Positions 16,517 to 24,848 of a stretch of 64,000 nt of DNA are shown piece after piece (the first letter of the stretch is position 1; the number at the start of each line of letters is the position of its first letter). The translations under genes were made by a program, and so were the position numbers. The stretch is from Ensifer sp. MPMI2T (GTDB lineage: Bacteria; Pseudomonadota; Alphaproteobacteria; Rhizobiales; Rhizobiaceae), in assembly GCF_004827385.1 (NCBI RefSeq), contig NZ_SRXN01000023.1:1-64000 (forward strand). The letters are read 5' to 3'. Below the pieces are notes generated by a model. It worked only from the letters and a program-made list of their open reading frames with translations. It had not been told where the DNA came from and searched no databases.

Positions 16517-18241
16517 ATGAATTACGTCTATGGCGGTGTTTCCCCAACAGCCCTTCCCGTCTCGAACAGCAGCGCCAATTCGCCATTGGCCTTGCAAGAT
16601 GTGTTCTTTTTTCTTCGAGCGCGCTGGCCTTGGATCGTCGCCACGATCACGACCTTTCTCGCCCTATCGATTGCTCACCTCACTACAGCCAGGCCGACTT
16701 TCGTGGCAGATACCCAGCTCCTCGTCACGCTGCCGGCCAATAGCTCCGAGACGCAAAGAGCCTCGGCCGAAGATGCGTTCATTGAAGTGCAGCTGCAGAT
16801 TGCTGGTTCCAGCGACGTACTCGCCGCAACAGCATCCGCGCTCGATCTCGCCAGCGACCCGGATTTCGCCGATCAGCCGCCGTCGTCCAAGGAAATCGCC
16901 AAAGAATGGTTGATGGGCCTTATTCAGGAACGGGCAGAATCAGGCAACGAGGCGGGGGAGATCCAGCCGGGAGCGCGGACGGAAGAGCAGAAACGCATGG
17001 ATCGGATCCTCACGCGGCTGCGCAGCATGGTGACTTTGCGTCGGAGCGGACGATCCACGATCCTGCAAATATCGGCGGCTGCATCGAGCCCTGAAAAGGC
17101 AGCGAAAATCGCCAATACCGTCGCACAGGAATATATCCGCAAAAACATCCAAATGAATGCTCAGGCCGCGCAACAATACAGTGAATGGCTGGAGAGGTTC
17201 CTCGTTGAACAACAGCGCGAACTGAGCGAGGCAGCCAACGCCCTGACCTCCTTCAAGGCCAATCCACGTGACCAGTTCAAGCTTGCCGAATTGCGAAGCG
17301 CGGCGGACGCGCGTCGCGCTCTCTTCGAGAGTACCCTGACGCGATTTACCGAAGCGAAACAGCGCATCTCCTATCCGGTCTCCGACGCCACAGTCGTTTC
17401 CGCGGCGACCCCGCCACTCTCCAAGGACCGTCCGCGTGGCAGCTTGATTCTCGGTTTTTCCATCGCAGTCGGCACAGGCGCCGGTTTGATGTTGGCTATG
17501 ATGCGACATGTCGGCGATCGCCGGATCATCCGCACCCGCCAGCTCATCCAAGCAGCAGGATTGAAAACGGTCACGTTGTTGGGACGTCGCTCCCCCTCGT
17601 CTCCCCCTGCCGCCGAAGCAAGCAATGGCGCGGCCACTCTTAGGACCTTGGATGGCATGGGCGAATTGGCCGCGATTGTCGCCGGCATGCGACGCAGACA
17701 ACGGACTGTCATCGGAATAGTCGCGGTCAGTCCGGGCAGCGGGGCGACGACCATTGCCCGCGAGCTTGCGATCCTCACCGCACTGTCGGGCTCGCAAACG
17801 CTTCTTATAGATGCGGCGGCCCCAAAATCCTCCCTGAGCGCGGCAATTGCGCCTCAAGCCGCGATCGGTCTCGTGGATGTGCTCGACGATGTCGATCTAA
17901 TGGAGACGGCGGTGATCTCGCTTGCCCCGACTCTGCAATTTCTCCCGCTTGGTAAAGTCGGCAGGGTCACTCCGGCCATCCGCATCAGTTCGGGCCGGAC
18001 CCAATGGAGTTTCGATGCCCTGAAGAAGAAATACGACGCGATCCTCGTCGACCTTCCCGCATTTTCTGCCTTCCCGGATGCGAATGCGATAGCGCCAGAG
18101 CTGGACGGAGTCCTGTTGGTGACGGCCTACGGGCGCACATCCGTCGACGATGCAGTCAGGGCGGTCGACAGCATGCGCAACGTCGACGGCGAGATCCTCG
18201 GCGCAATCATCAATAACGCCCCAGCCAGAATGCTGCGATGA
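16517..18241 (+). CDS. Wzc/ExoP-like chain-length protein with defective kinase domain
   Basis: This 574-residue inner-membrane protein has helix 1 (about 37-57), a periplasmic Wzz domain with coiled coil (to about 290), helix 2 (about 309-330) and a cytoplasmic BY-kinase-like domain (about 380-574). The Walker A motif reads SPGSGATT (405-412): the catalytic lysine is replaced by Ala410. A Walker A'-like TLLIDA (428-433) remains, but no tyrosine-rich C-terminal tail is present; it ends NNAPARMLR. It should therefore control chain length and join ExoF for export without tyrosine autophosphorylation. It lies 80 bp after exoY. Confidence 0.82.
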   Translation: MNYVYGGVSPTALPVSNSSANSPLALQDVFFFLRARWPWIVATITTFLALSIAHLTTARPTFVADTQLLVTLPANSSETQRASAEDAFIEVQLQIAGSSDVLAATASALDLASDPDFADQPPSSKEIAKEWLMGLIQERAESGNEAGEIQPGARTEEQKRMDRILTRLRSMVTLRRSGRSTILQISAAASSPEKAAKIANTVAQEYIRKNIQMNAQAAQQYSEWLERFLVEQQRELSEAANALTSFKANPRDQFKLAELRSAADARRALFESTLTRFTEAKQRISYPVSDATVVSAATPPLSKDRPRGSLILGFSIAVGTGAGLMLAMMRHVGDRRIIRTRQLIQAAGLKTVTLLGRRSPSSPPAAEASNGAATLRTLDGMGELAAIVAGMRRRQRTVIGIVAVSPGSGATTIARELAILTALSGSQTLLIDAAAPKSSLSAAIAPQAAIGLVDVLDDVDLMETAVISLAPTLQFLPLGKVGRVTPAIRISSGRTQWSFDALKKKYDAILVDLPAFSAFPDANAIAPELDGVLLVTAYGRTSVDDAVRAVDSMRNVDGEILGAIINNAPARMLR

Positions 18242-18281
18242 CAGCAGGCTCCGACTCGACAAGAAGTGAGGTAGGCAAGCT

Positions 18282-19253
18282 ATGCAAGCGCGGTTTGACC
18301 ACAACTTGCCCCGTCGCGCGGAGTGCGTACCGCTCCCGCTGCGCACCGCCGTCGGCATCGCTTCGGCCGGCCGCCCCGCGACGCTTCAACAGACGATCCG
18401 CTATCTGGCGACGATACAAGCTCATCCAGTGCGGACGATCGTATGCGTGCCCGACATCGACGACGCGGGCTCGCTCTCCAACTCGCTCGGCGTCGAGCTC
18501 ATCGTCGGCCCGCGCGGCCTCACGTGCCAGCGCAACGCGATCATCCGCGCCGCGGCGCGCGGTACAGATATTATCGTGTTCCTCGACGACGACTTCGTTC
18601 CCGCACCCGACTTTGTAGCGCGAATGGCAGCCGTTTTCGCGCGGCAGCAGGATGTCGTCATCGCTACCGGCGAAGTCCTGGCTGACGGTATCCTTGGTAG
18701 CGGTTTAAGCATGGCCGAGGCGCTCAGCATTATTGAAAGCGCGGGCGAGCGGCCGGAACTGGTGACGGACGTCTATAATGCTTACGGCTGCAACATGGTG
18801 GTGCGCTTGGCGCCCGTCCTGGAACGGACGCTGACATTCGACGAAGAACTTCCGCTTTATGGCTGGCTGGAAGATGTCGACTTCAGCAGGACCATTGCAC
18901 GTCATGGGCGGTCCGTTAAGGTCGCAGGAGCCCTCGGCGTTCATCTCGGCGTCAAGTCAGGTCGTCAGCCCGGTCTACGACTTGGCTATTCGCAGGTCGC
19001 CAATCCTGCCTACCTCATGCGCAAGGGCACGATGGCGAGCTCGCGGGCGATCGCGCAGATAAGCCGCAATATGCTCGCGAACCTTCGCGGCGTGCTGCTC
19101 GCGGATCGCACCGTCGATCGGCTTGGACGCCTGCGCGGCAATATTGTCGCCGTGAAGGATCTTCTCGCGGGCAATTCATCCCCTTCGCGCATCCTGGAAT
19201 TCAGCGGTAGCTCAACCAAGCCGATGCCACCGACCCCAGCGAACCGGAGCTAG
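18282..19253 (+). CDS. family 2 glycosyltransferase
   Basis: This 323-residue protein starts at an ATG after GAGGTAGG and has the GT2 core RTAVGIASAGRPATLQQTI, the metal-binding FLDDDFVP (residues about 100-107) and the acceptor-side WLEDVDFSRTIARHG. It resembles the ExoO/ExoL class of rhizobial EPS transferases. It is cytoplasmic or membrane associated and adds one sugar to the growing lipid-linked unit. It sits 40 bp after the chain-length gene and eight bp before exoF, so it is co-transcribed. Its donor is unknown. Confidence 0.85.
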   Translation: MQARFDHNLPRRAECVPLPLRTAVGIASAGRPATLQQTIRYLATIQAHPVRTIVCVPDIDDAGSLSNSLGVELIVGPRGLTCQRNAIIRAAARGTDIIVFLDDDFVPAPDFVARMAAVFARQQDVVIATGEVLADGILGSGLSMAEALSIIESAGERPELVTDVYNAYGCNMVVRLAPVLERTLTFDEELPLYGWLEDVDFSRTIARHGRSVKVAGALGVHLGVKSGRQPGLRLGYSQVANPAYLMRKGTMASSRAIAQISRNMLANLRGVLLADRTVDRLGRLRGNIVAVKDLLAGNSSPSRILEFSGSSTKPMPPTPANRS

Positions 19254-19261
19254 CAGACGCC

Positions 19262-20632
19262 ATGAAACGACCTCTCTTGTCCGCGCTTCGCCCTTCTGGT
19301 GGCCTCGCCATGCTTGCCGTCGCTTGGACGGCGCATTTCGAAGCAGCCCTGGCCGAGCCTTATACGCTTGTCCCGGAGGACAGAATAAAGCTGCGCATTG
19401 TCGAGTGGCGTTCGTCTGAAGAGCAATATGCCAGTTGGCAGGCGCTCGAAGGCACATATGCGGTCGATGATGCGGGCAACCTGTCGATCCCCATCGCGGG
19501 CGAGATCACGGCCATGGCCAAGACGACCGAGCAGGTCTCCGACGCCATTGCGAACGCCTTGACCGAGAATGCCAAGCTGCCGGGCAGACCCTTCATCGCC
19601 GTGGAAATCGCTGAGCATGCGCCGATCTTCATCACCGGCGCAGTTGAGAAGCCCGGACGCTATTCCTTCCAAACGAACATGACCGTGATGAAAGCGGTCA
19701 GCGTTGCCGGCGGCTTTTTGCGTCGCGGGGAAAACTACGCTCTCGAGCGCAACCGGATCGAGGCCGCTGGCGCCTATCGCACGGCCGCCCTCATTCAACG
19801 CGATCTCCTTGTTCGAAGGGCCCGGCTCAGCGCCGAAATCGCCGGTGAAACGAGCTTCGAGATCCCTGCAGAACTTTCGGGCACGCCAGACATCGACAAG
19901 TTGAAGGATGAAGAAACTAACCTGATGCGACTGAGGCGTATCGAGCTTAAAAGCCGGATCGACGCTGCCGATGATCTTAGCCGTCTTTACAGCCAGGAAA
20001 TAAAGACGCTCGAGGCAAAGATCACCTCGCAGAAGCGGCAGATCGACCTCGCACAGCGGGAGTTCGACAGTGTCAACAACCTCGCCAGCAAGGGCTTGAC
20101 CGACAATGCGCGGCATTTGTCCGTCGATCGAGGACTGGCGGAGGCCCAAGGCCGCTTGCTCGATCTCGAGATCGCCCTCACCAAGGCCCGCCAGTCACTC
20201 AGCGAAAGCGAGCAGGAAAAGCTGAATATCGTCAACAAACAAAATGCCGAAAACCAGCAGGAGGTGAATACAATCGATCTGGCAATCCGCAAATCTGCAA
20301 TCGACATCCAGGTCGCACGACTGCTTGGCGAGCAAGCCGACTACAGCGCTCAGGTCGCAGGGAACGCACAGGAAGAGGCCCTTCCGCTCGGCAATATCCG
20401 CAAAACCTTCAAGATCATGCGTCGCAACGGTGACGGAAGCTATAGCCATGTCGATGCCGATGAAACGACGCCCTTGGTTCCGCACGACCTGATCGAGATC
20501 GGCATCGGCGTAGCCTCGCAAACATCATCCTTGCCGCAGTACCCGCAACTTTCGCCCGCTATGCTCGCAAACATGGCGCATGAGGGTCCGCCTACCTCTA
20601 AGCAGCTCGAATTGACTAAGGGACGGCCATGA
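19262..20632 (+). CDS. exoF: polysaccharide export protein (ExoF/Wza-type)
   Basis: This 456-residue protein has a signal peptide ending near EAALAEP, a Poly_export domain (YTLVPEDRIKLRIVEW, then AVDDAGNLSIPIAGE), a SLBB-type domain (IFITGAVEKPGRYSF, MTVMKAVSVAGGF), and a long coiled coil (about 215-365). This matches ExoF of rhizobia rather than the lipoprotein Wza, as no lipobox cysteine is seen. It forms the periplasmic to outer-membrane export path with the Wzc-like protein. Its stop overlaps the polymerase start by four bases (ATGA). The coiled coil is a feature of the rhizobial branch. Confidence 0.87.
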   Translation: MKRPLLSALRPSGGLAMLAVAWTAHFEAALAEPYTLVPEDRIKLRIVEWRSSEEQYASWQALEGTYAVDDAGNLSIPIAGEITAMAKTTEQVSDAIANALTENAKLPGRPFIAVEIAEHAPIFITGAVEKPGRYSFQTNMTVMKAVSVAGGFLRRGENYALERNRIEAAGAYRTAALIQRDLLVRRARLSAEIAGETSFEIPAELSGTPDIDKLKDEETNLMRLRRIELKSRIDAADDLSRLYSQEIKTLEAKITSQKRQIDLAQREFDSVNNLASKGLTDNARHLSVDRGLAEAQGRLLDLEIALTKARQSLSESEQEKLNIVNKQNAENQQEVNTIDLAIRKSAIDIQVARLLGEQADYSAQVAGNAQEEALPLGNIRKTFKIMRRNGDGSYSHVDADETTPLVPHDLIEIGIGVASQTSSLPQYPQLSPAMLANMAHEGPPTSKQLELTKGRP

Positions 20633-22083
20633 CGATTGAAGTGATCGGCTATATCGTCTTTCTGCTTGGTGCGTTCGGCATCGTTCTCGGAGCACGTTTC
20701 GCGACCGCTGTCCTTTGCTTGTCGACATTGTTCGGCGCCGCCGCCGCCATTCAGCTCCCCTCGCTTGGTGGCAGCAGTATCCAGCCCAGCCATCTCCTTC
20801 TGTTTTCGCTGATCGCCTGTTGCATGCTTCGCCCCCGCCTGATCCAGGCGGCATTGGCAAGCACCGCTTATCCGGGCCCCGGCTTCTGGTTCGCCGGATA
20901 TATACTCTTTTCTGTGCTTTCGGCCTTTTTCCTGCCGCGAATCTTCCAAGGCGCGACGTTGGTCTACTCCTCGGCGCGGGGCGCGTCAGGCGTGATGTCG
21001 ACGATAGCCTCGCCGCTTTCGCCGGGCTCGTCGAATCTGACTCAAGCGGTCTACCTGCTCAGTGATCTCGCCTGCTTTGCCGTCGTCGGTGGCCTCGCGC
21101 AGCTGGGGCACGCGCGCTTCCTGGCCCAGACATTGGTCATGACTGCCATAACCTGTTTCGCTCTGGCGAGCCTCGATGTGGGGACGTTCATGGCCGGCCA
21201 GCCCGAATGGCTCGATTTCATCCGAAACGCCAACTACACGATGCATACGGCAGAAACCATGAGCGGTTTCAAACGCATCGTCGGCTCGTACCCCGAAGCA
21301 AGCGCATACGGCTCGGCGGCATTGGCGTACTTCACATTCACGCTCATGCTTTGGCTGGAACGTTTTCCAAGCCGGATGGCCGGGTTTGCCGCCCTGTCGA
21401 TCGGCGTGACGATCCTCCTGTGCACATCGACGACCGCGTATATCGCCGGTGCGCTTGTTCTTCTGGCCGTCATCGCGTTCAGCCTGAATCAGCTTGTCGC
21501 CGGCCGGACAACAACGCGCCACGCGGCCTTTCTGGGCGTCACGCTCTTCGTCGTCCCCGCCGCGGTCATCGGCCTCATGCTGATCCCGGACGCGTGGAAT
21601 GCGGTGAACGATCTCGCAAATCTGGCCCTCGTCGACAAGCTCGAGTCGCAGTCGGGAGAGGAACGCACGGCTTGGAACGCCTTGGCTCTGACAGCTTTTG
21701 TCGAGACGGCGACGTTCGGCGGCGGGCTCGGAACCGTTCGAGCGTCAAGTTTTCCTGCCGCAGTGTTGTCCAATGTCGGACTGGCAGGCACGATCCTTTT
21801 CCTCGTCTTCCTACACAGCCTCCTAAACGCGGCCCGCTCGAAAAAACTGCCTGGGTGGTCAGACAGAACGATTGGGCTCGCAGCGATCTTCGCATCGATG
21901 GCCCAAATCGCCTCCGCAACCGTGTCGGCAAGCGGCACCGACCTCGGACTTTTGTTTAGCATTACCGCGGGCTTGGCTACTGGTTGCCTGACCTGCCCCT
22001 CCGCCCGGGAACGGATCGCCCAACCACAGCTATCGAGGACATCGGCATCATTGACGACCCTGCCGGTGCTGATCTCAACATGA
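20629..22083 (+). CDS. O-antigen ligase/polymerase-like membrane protein (Wzy/ExoQ role)
   Basis: This 484-residue protein has about eleven hydrophobic segments and one large periplasmic loop between residues of about 180 and 225 (MSGFKRIVGSYPEASAYGS). A second loop follows with QSGEERTAWNALALTAF and TFGGGLGTVRASSF, typical of Wzy_C polymerases. It would polymerise flipped repeat units at the periplasmic face. Translation is coupled to exoF through a four-base overlap. The sequence family is too variable to tell polymerase from ligase; the context favours polymerase. Confidence 0.8.
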   Translation: MTIEVIGYIVFLLGAFGIVLGARFATAVLCLSTLFGAAAAIQLPSLGGSSIQPSHLLLFSLIACCMLRPRLIQAALASTAYPGPGFWFAGYILFSVLSAFFLPRIFQGATLVYSSARGASGVMSTIASPLSPGSSNLTQAVYLLSDLACFAVVGGLAQLGHARFLAQTLVMTAITCFALASLDVGTFMAGQPEWLDFIRNANYTMHTAETMSGFKRIVGSYPEASAYGSAALAYFTFTLMLWLERFPSRMAGFAALSIGVTILLCTSTTAYIAGALVLLAVIAFSLNQLVAGRTTTRHAAFLGVTLFVVPAAVIGLMLIPDAWNAVNDLANLALVDKLESQSGEERTAWNALALTAFVETATFGGGLGTVRASSFPAAVLSNVGLAGTILFLVFLHSLLNAARSKKLPGWSDRTIGLAAIFASMAQIASATVSASGTDLGLLFSITAGLATGCLTCPSARERIAQPQLSRTSASLTTLPVLIST

Positions 22084-22196
22084 TGTCCCGCACACATTCC
22101 CGACCAGAAAAGACATGGAAGACGGGGATGAGAGCGCGTCGCTTTCGCGCGGCACCCATCGACTTCGAAGTACTTGCCCGTCCGAAAGCCTGGAAG

Positions 22197-22487
22197 CTAC
22201 TTGCCGGGGGTATGCGAGGGATCGGCGATCGTTTCCCTTGCGGAATGCCGGCGTGCACGGCGCAAGAGTCCCCAGAAGAACACGCCGCCGATGTAGGAAA
22301 TCTCCATCAGCAGGAGAAAAGCGATGCCGGAGACGGCCGCATCGAGGATGGGAGACCCCTTCATAAAGGTCAAAATTCCGAAGCCGAGTGCTACAAAAAG
22401 CGCAAACACGGCGAAGGCCACGACGCGTATACGGGCCGCGGCTGCGATCGAGACGGCCGCTACGATGACTCCGGAAAGTATCGTCAT
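22197..22487 (-). CDS. small membrane protein, unknown function
   Basis: This 96-residue protein has three hydrophobic helices, roughly 3-20, 24-45 and 50-75, and a basic C-terminal tail. The last helix, AFLLLMEISYIGGVFFWGLL, recalls the pattern of the ExoX-like protein at 10617. It is the only minus-strand gene inside the plus-strand EPS operon, convergent with the polymerase gene. GAGGG sits almost directly before the ATG, which is close for a ribosome site. I do not recognise the family. A second membrane regulator of EPS assembly is possible. Confidence 0.55.
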   Translation of the reverse strand: MTILSGVIVAAVSIAAAARIRVVAFAVFALFVALGFGILTFMKGSPILDAAVSGIAFLLLMEISYIGGVFFWGLLRRARRHSARETIADPSHTPGK

Positions 22488-22739
22488 CCCTCGCTTTGCA
22501 CCCCTTCCAGAATATTGCCCATTACCCCCCGCTTTGAGCCCTCTGACGCGCAGCTTCGGGGTATCAGTCGTTTATACACGCTGGCATTTAAGATTGCGAT
22601 AATCAAACGCACCGGCGTCGGCCGCTTCCAACACGCCGCCCGCCGCTCAACTCCCGCAGGTTTTTCCGGACGACAGCTTTCCCAAAACAGATTTCACCAT
22701 CGCCGTCCCGGCGAGGCGGCATGAAAAGAGGGTGATGAC

Positions 22740-23651
22740 ATGAACATTCAGTGCGTCGTTTACGTGGCAGATATCGAATATTCGTTTCCGACGATCCTGT
22801 CAGCGCTCCAGGCACGAGAATTCTCAAGTCCGACAAGTGATGTCTGTATCCTCATGTCGGAGCATCTGGATAATTTTGACGAGCTAAGAAGCCTGCTCGC
22901 ATTGCGCGGGGTTCAGCTGGTGGATGCCACAGGGGCCCTGCAGCAGGCCCTCGGCAGACTCGACGGCTCCCACTTCCAGGGGCGCATCAGCGTCAGCACC
23001 ATGGCGAAGCTCGTGCTTTGCGACGTCCTGCCGCCACACTATACGCAGATTATCTATCTCGATGGCGATACCCAGGTCGTCAGCAGCTTGGGCGAGCTTC
23101 AAAATGCCCATGTCCCTGAAGGGAAATTTTTTGCGGCTCGAGACTACACGTCCGTTCGTGACTTTCTGCATTGTGGCAAGGACAGCCACTACTTCAATGC
23201 GGGCTTCCTCAAATTTCACCGCAATGGCTGGATCGGCCCGGAAGCGCTGGAGTTTTTCGTCAAGAATCCGGCTGCCTGCGACGGGATGCACGACCAGGGC
23301 GCCCTGAACCGTGTCTGCGGCTCCTCGCTCATTCTCGTTTCAAGCCGCTGGAATTTTCCCAAACAGTTCCTTCACCTCGTCAATCCGTCCTCCCTGGCCG
23401 TCGTGCACTACATGGCGCATCCGAAGCCCTGGCATGGAACATTCTTTCCCTGGACGGACAAGGAAAGCCAAGTCTATGTGGATTTGCGCAAGGCCCATCC
23501 GCTGTTCCGATCCCTCTACCGGGGAATAAGCTTCGATCGCAAGGCCTTATACAAATATCGCTCGTTGAAGGAGCGTATCACTCACACCATTCGGCAAAAC
23601 AAATTCGGCCCGCAGCTGCAGGGCCTTTTTGTCGGAGACTACGCTGTCTGA
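22740..23651 (+). CDS. family 8 glycosyltransferase
   Basis: This 303-residue protein has the GT8 (LgtC-like) pattern: KLVLCDVLPPHYTQIIYLDG with the DGDT metal site, then YFNAGFLKF, the HDQGALN motif and a late HYMAHPKPWHG. GT8 enzymes transfer galactose or glucose from UDP-sugars with retention. It starts at an ATG preceded by GAGGGTG. About 650 bases separate it from the polymerase stop, so it may begin a separate transcription unit with the next two genes. The sugar is not determined. Confidence 0.86.
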   Translation: MNIQCVVYVADIEYSFPTILSALQAREFSSPTSDVCILMSEHLDNFDELRSLLALRGVQLVDATGALQQALGRLDGSHFQGRISVSTMAKLVLCDVLPPHYTQIIYLDGDTQVVSSLGELQNAHVPEGKFFAARDYTSVRDFLHCGKDSHYFNAGFLKFHRNGWIGPEALEFFVKNPAACDGMHDQGALNRVCGSSLILVSSRWNFPKQFLHLVNPSSLAVVHYMAHPKPWHGTFFPWTDKESQVYVDLRKAHPLFRSLYRGISFDRKALYKYRSLKERITHTIRQNKFGPQLQGLFVGDYAV

Positions 23652-23753
23652 CCGTTATCTCCGCATGCGATGTCACACCGCGCCCCAGCGGCGATTTATG
23701 TACCCCATACACTGAAGGCGAGACACTACGCCGCAAAACGTTGGGAAAGACCG

Positions 23754-24848
23754 ATGGACCCGATCATAGCCACCGCCAGCATATCCCACTATGTCAAGGC
23801 TCGCCTGCGTCGGACCTGGAAAGCCCGAGAAGTGAAGTACGACCACCTGCGCGGTGGACTCGAGCGCGCCCGTCACGTCGTTGTATTCGTCGTTCGTGAC
23901 GAGGGGCGCCGGCTTCCCTTCTTTCTTCAATATTATCGAAATCTCGGCTTCGAGCACTTCATTTGCATCGACAACGGATCGGCCGACGGTACGCGCGAGC
24001 AATTGTCAGGCTGCAGTGATGTGTCCATTGTTTCAAGCGGAGGCTCGTACAAAGGCGCGCGCTTCGGCAACGACTGGATCAACACGGTTATCAACCGGCA
24101 CTGCAGGGGCAAATGGATCCTCTACGTCGATGCAGATGAATTTTTCGTTTATCCGCACTGCGATATACACCCGATCAGTAGTCTGACTGCCTACCTTGCA
24201 TCAATCGGCACTCAGTCTCTGCAGACGGTCATGGTCGACATGTATAGTCGGAAGCCAATTCTTGAAAATGTCTGCGAAGTGGGGCGGGACCCGCTTGAGA
24301 TTTGCAACCTATTTGATCGCACGGGCTACGCATCGCATTTTGACAAACGCAATCAAACAATATGGATCAAAGGCGGCGTTCGCGGACGGGTGTATTTTCG
24401 AAACCGGATCTGGGATGGACCTGCGCTCAACAAAGTACCCCTCATCTATATGGGCGGAGAACGCATGTTCCTGAAATCGTCGCATCAGGTTTGGCCGCTC
24501 TCCCTCAATCTTGGCGAAATGGGTGGCGCAGTCCGAATCTCGGGAGCACTGTTGCATTTCAAGTTCTTGTCGACCTTCGTCAAGAAGGCAATCGATCCGC
24601 TGAACCGCGCCGAGCATACGGAGGAGTACACGGCGTATACATCAAGCATCGATAATACCAGCTTCCTCAGCAGCAATACGACTGAGTACAAGACGTGGAA
24701 GGACCTATCAGAGGCCGGGCTTATGCAAGGTGTTGGATGGATATACTGGAGGCCTGCGATTGAACGGGAAAGCAATGTCGCAGCTCAGCTAGAGCCATCA
24801 TGTCAGCATCTCATGCCACGGAAATCGCTCAAAAATGGGAGTGCATGA
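23754..24848 (+). CDS. GT2-like glycosyltransferase (Glyco_tranf_2_4 type)
   Basis: This 364-residue protein carries VVFVVRDEGRRLPFFLQYYR, FICIDNGSADGTREQL and YVDADEF. These are the hallmarks of the family that begins with an RNE/RDE loop and uses a DxD site. The C-terminal third, with VWPLSLNLGEMGGA and LHFKFLSTF, looks acceptor specific. ATG 23754 (MDPIIATAS) is preferred to 23670 since GGGAAAG lies upstream. It overlaps the oxidoreductase gene by four bases. Related proteins occur in capsule and EPS loci; the donor is unknown. Confidence 0.8.
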   Translation: MDPIIATASISHYVKARLRRTWKAREVKYDHLRGGLERARHVVVFVVRDEGRRLPFFLQYYRNLGFEHFICIDNGSADGTREQLSGCSDVSIVSSGGSYKGARFGNDWINTVINRHCRGKWILYVDADEFFVYPHCDIHPISSLTAYLASIGTQSLQTVMVDMYSRKPILENVCEVGRDPLEICNLFDRTGYASHFDKRNQTIWIKGGVRGRVYFRNRIWDGPALNKVPLIYMGGERMFLKSSHQVWPLSLNLGEMGGAVRISGALLHFKFLSTFVKKAIDPLNRAEHTEEYTAYTSSIDNTSFLSSNTTEYKTWKDLSEAGLMQGVGWIYWRPAIERESNVAAQLEPSCQHLMPRKSLKNGSA

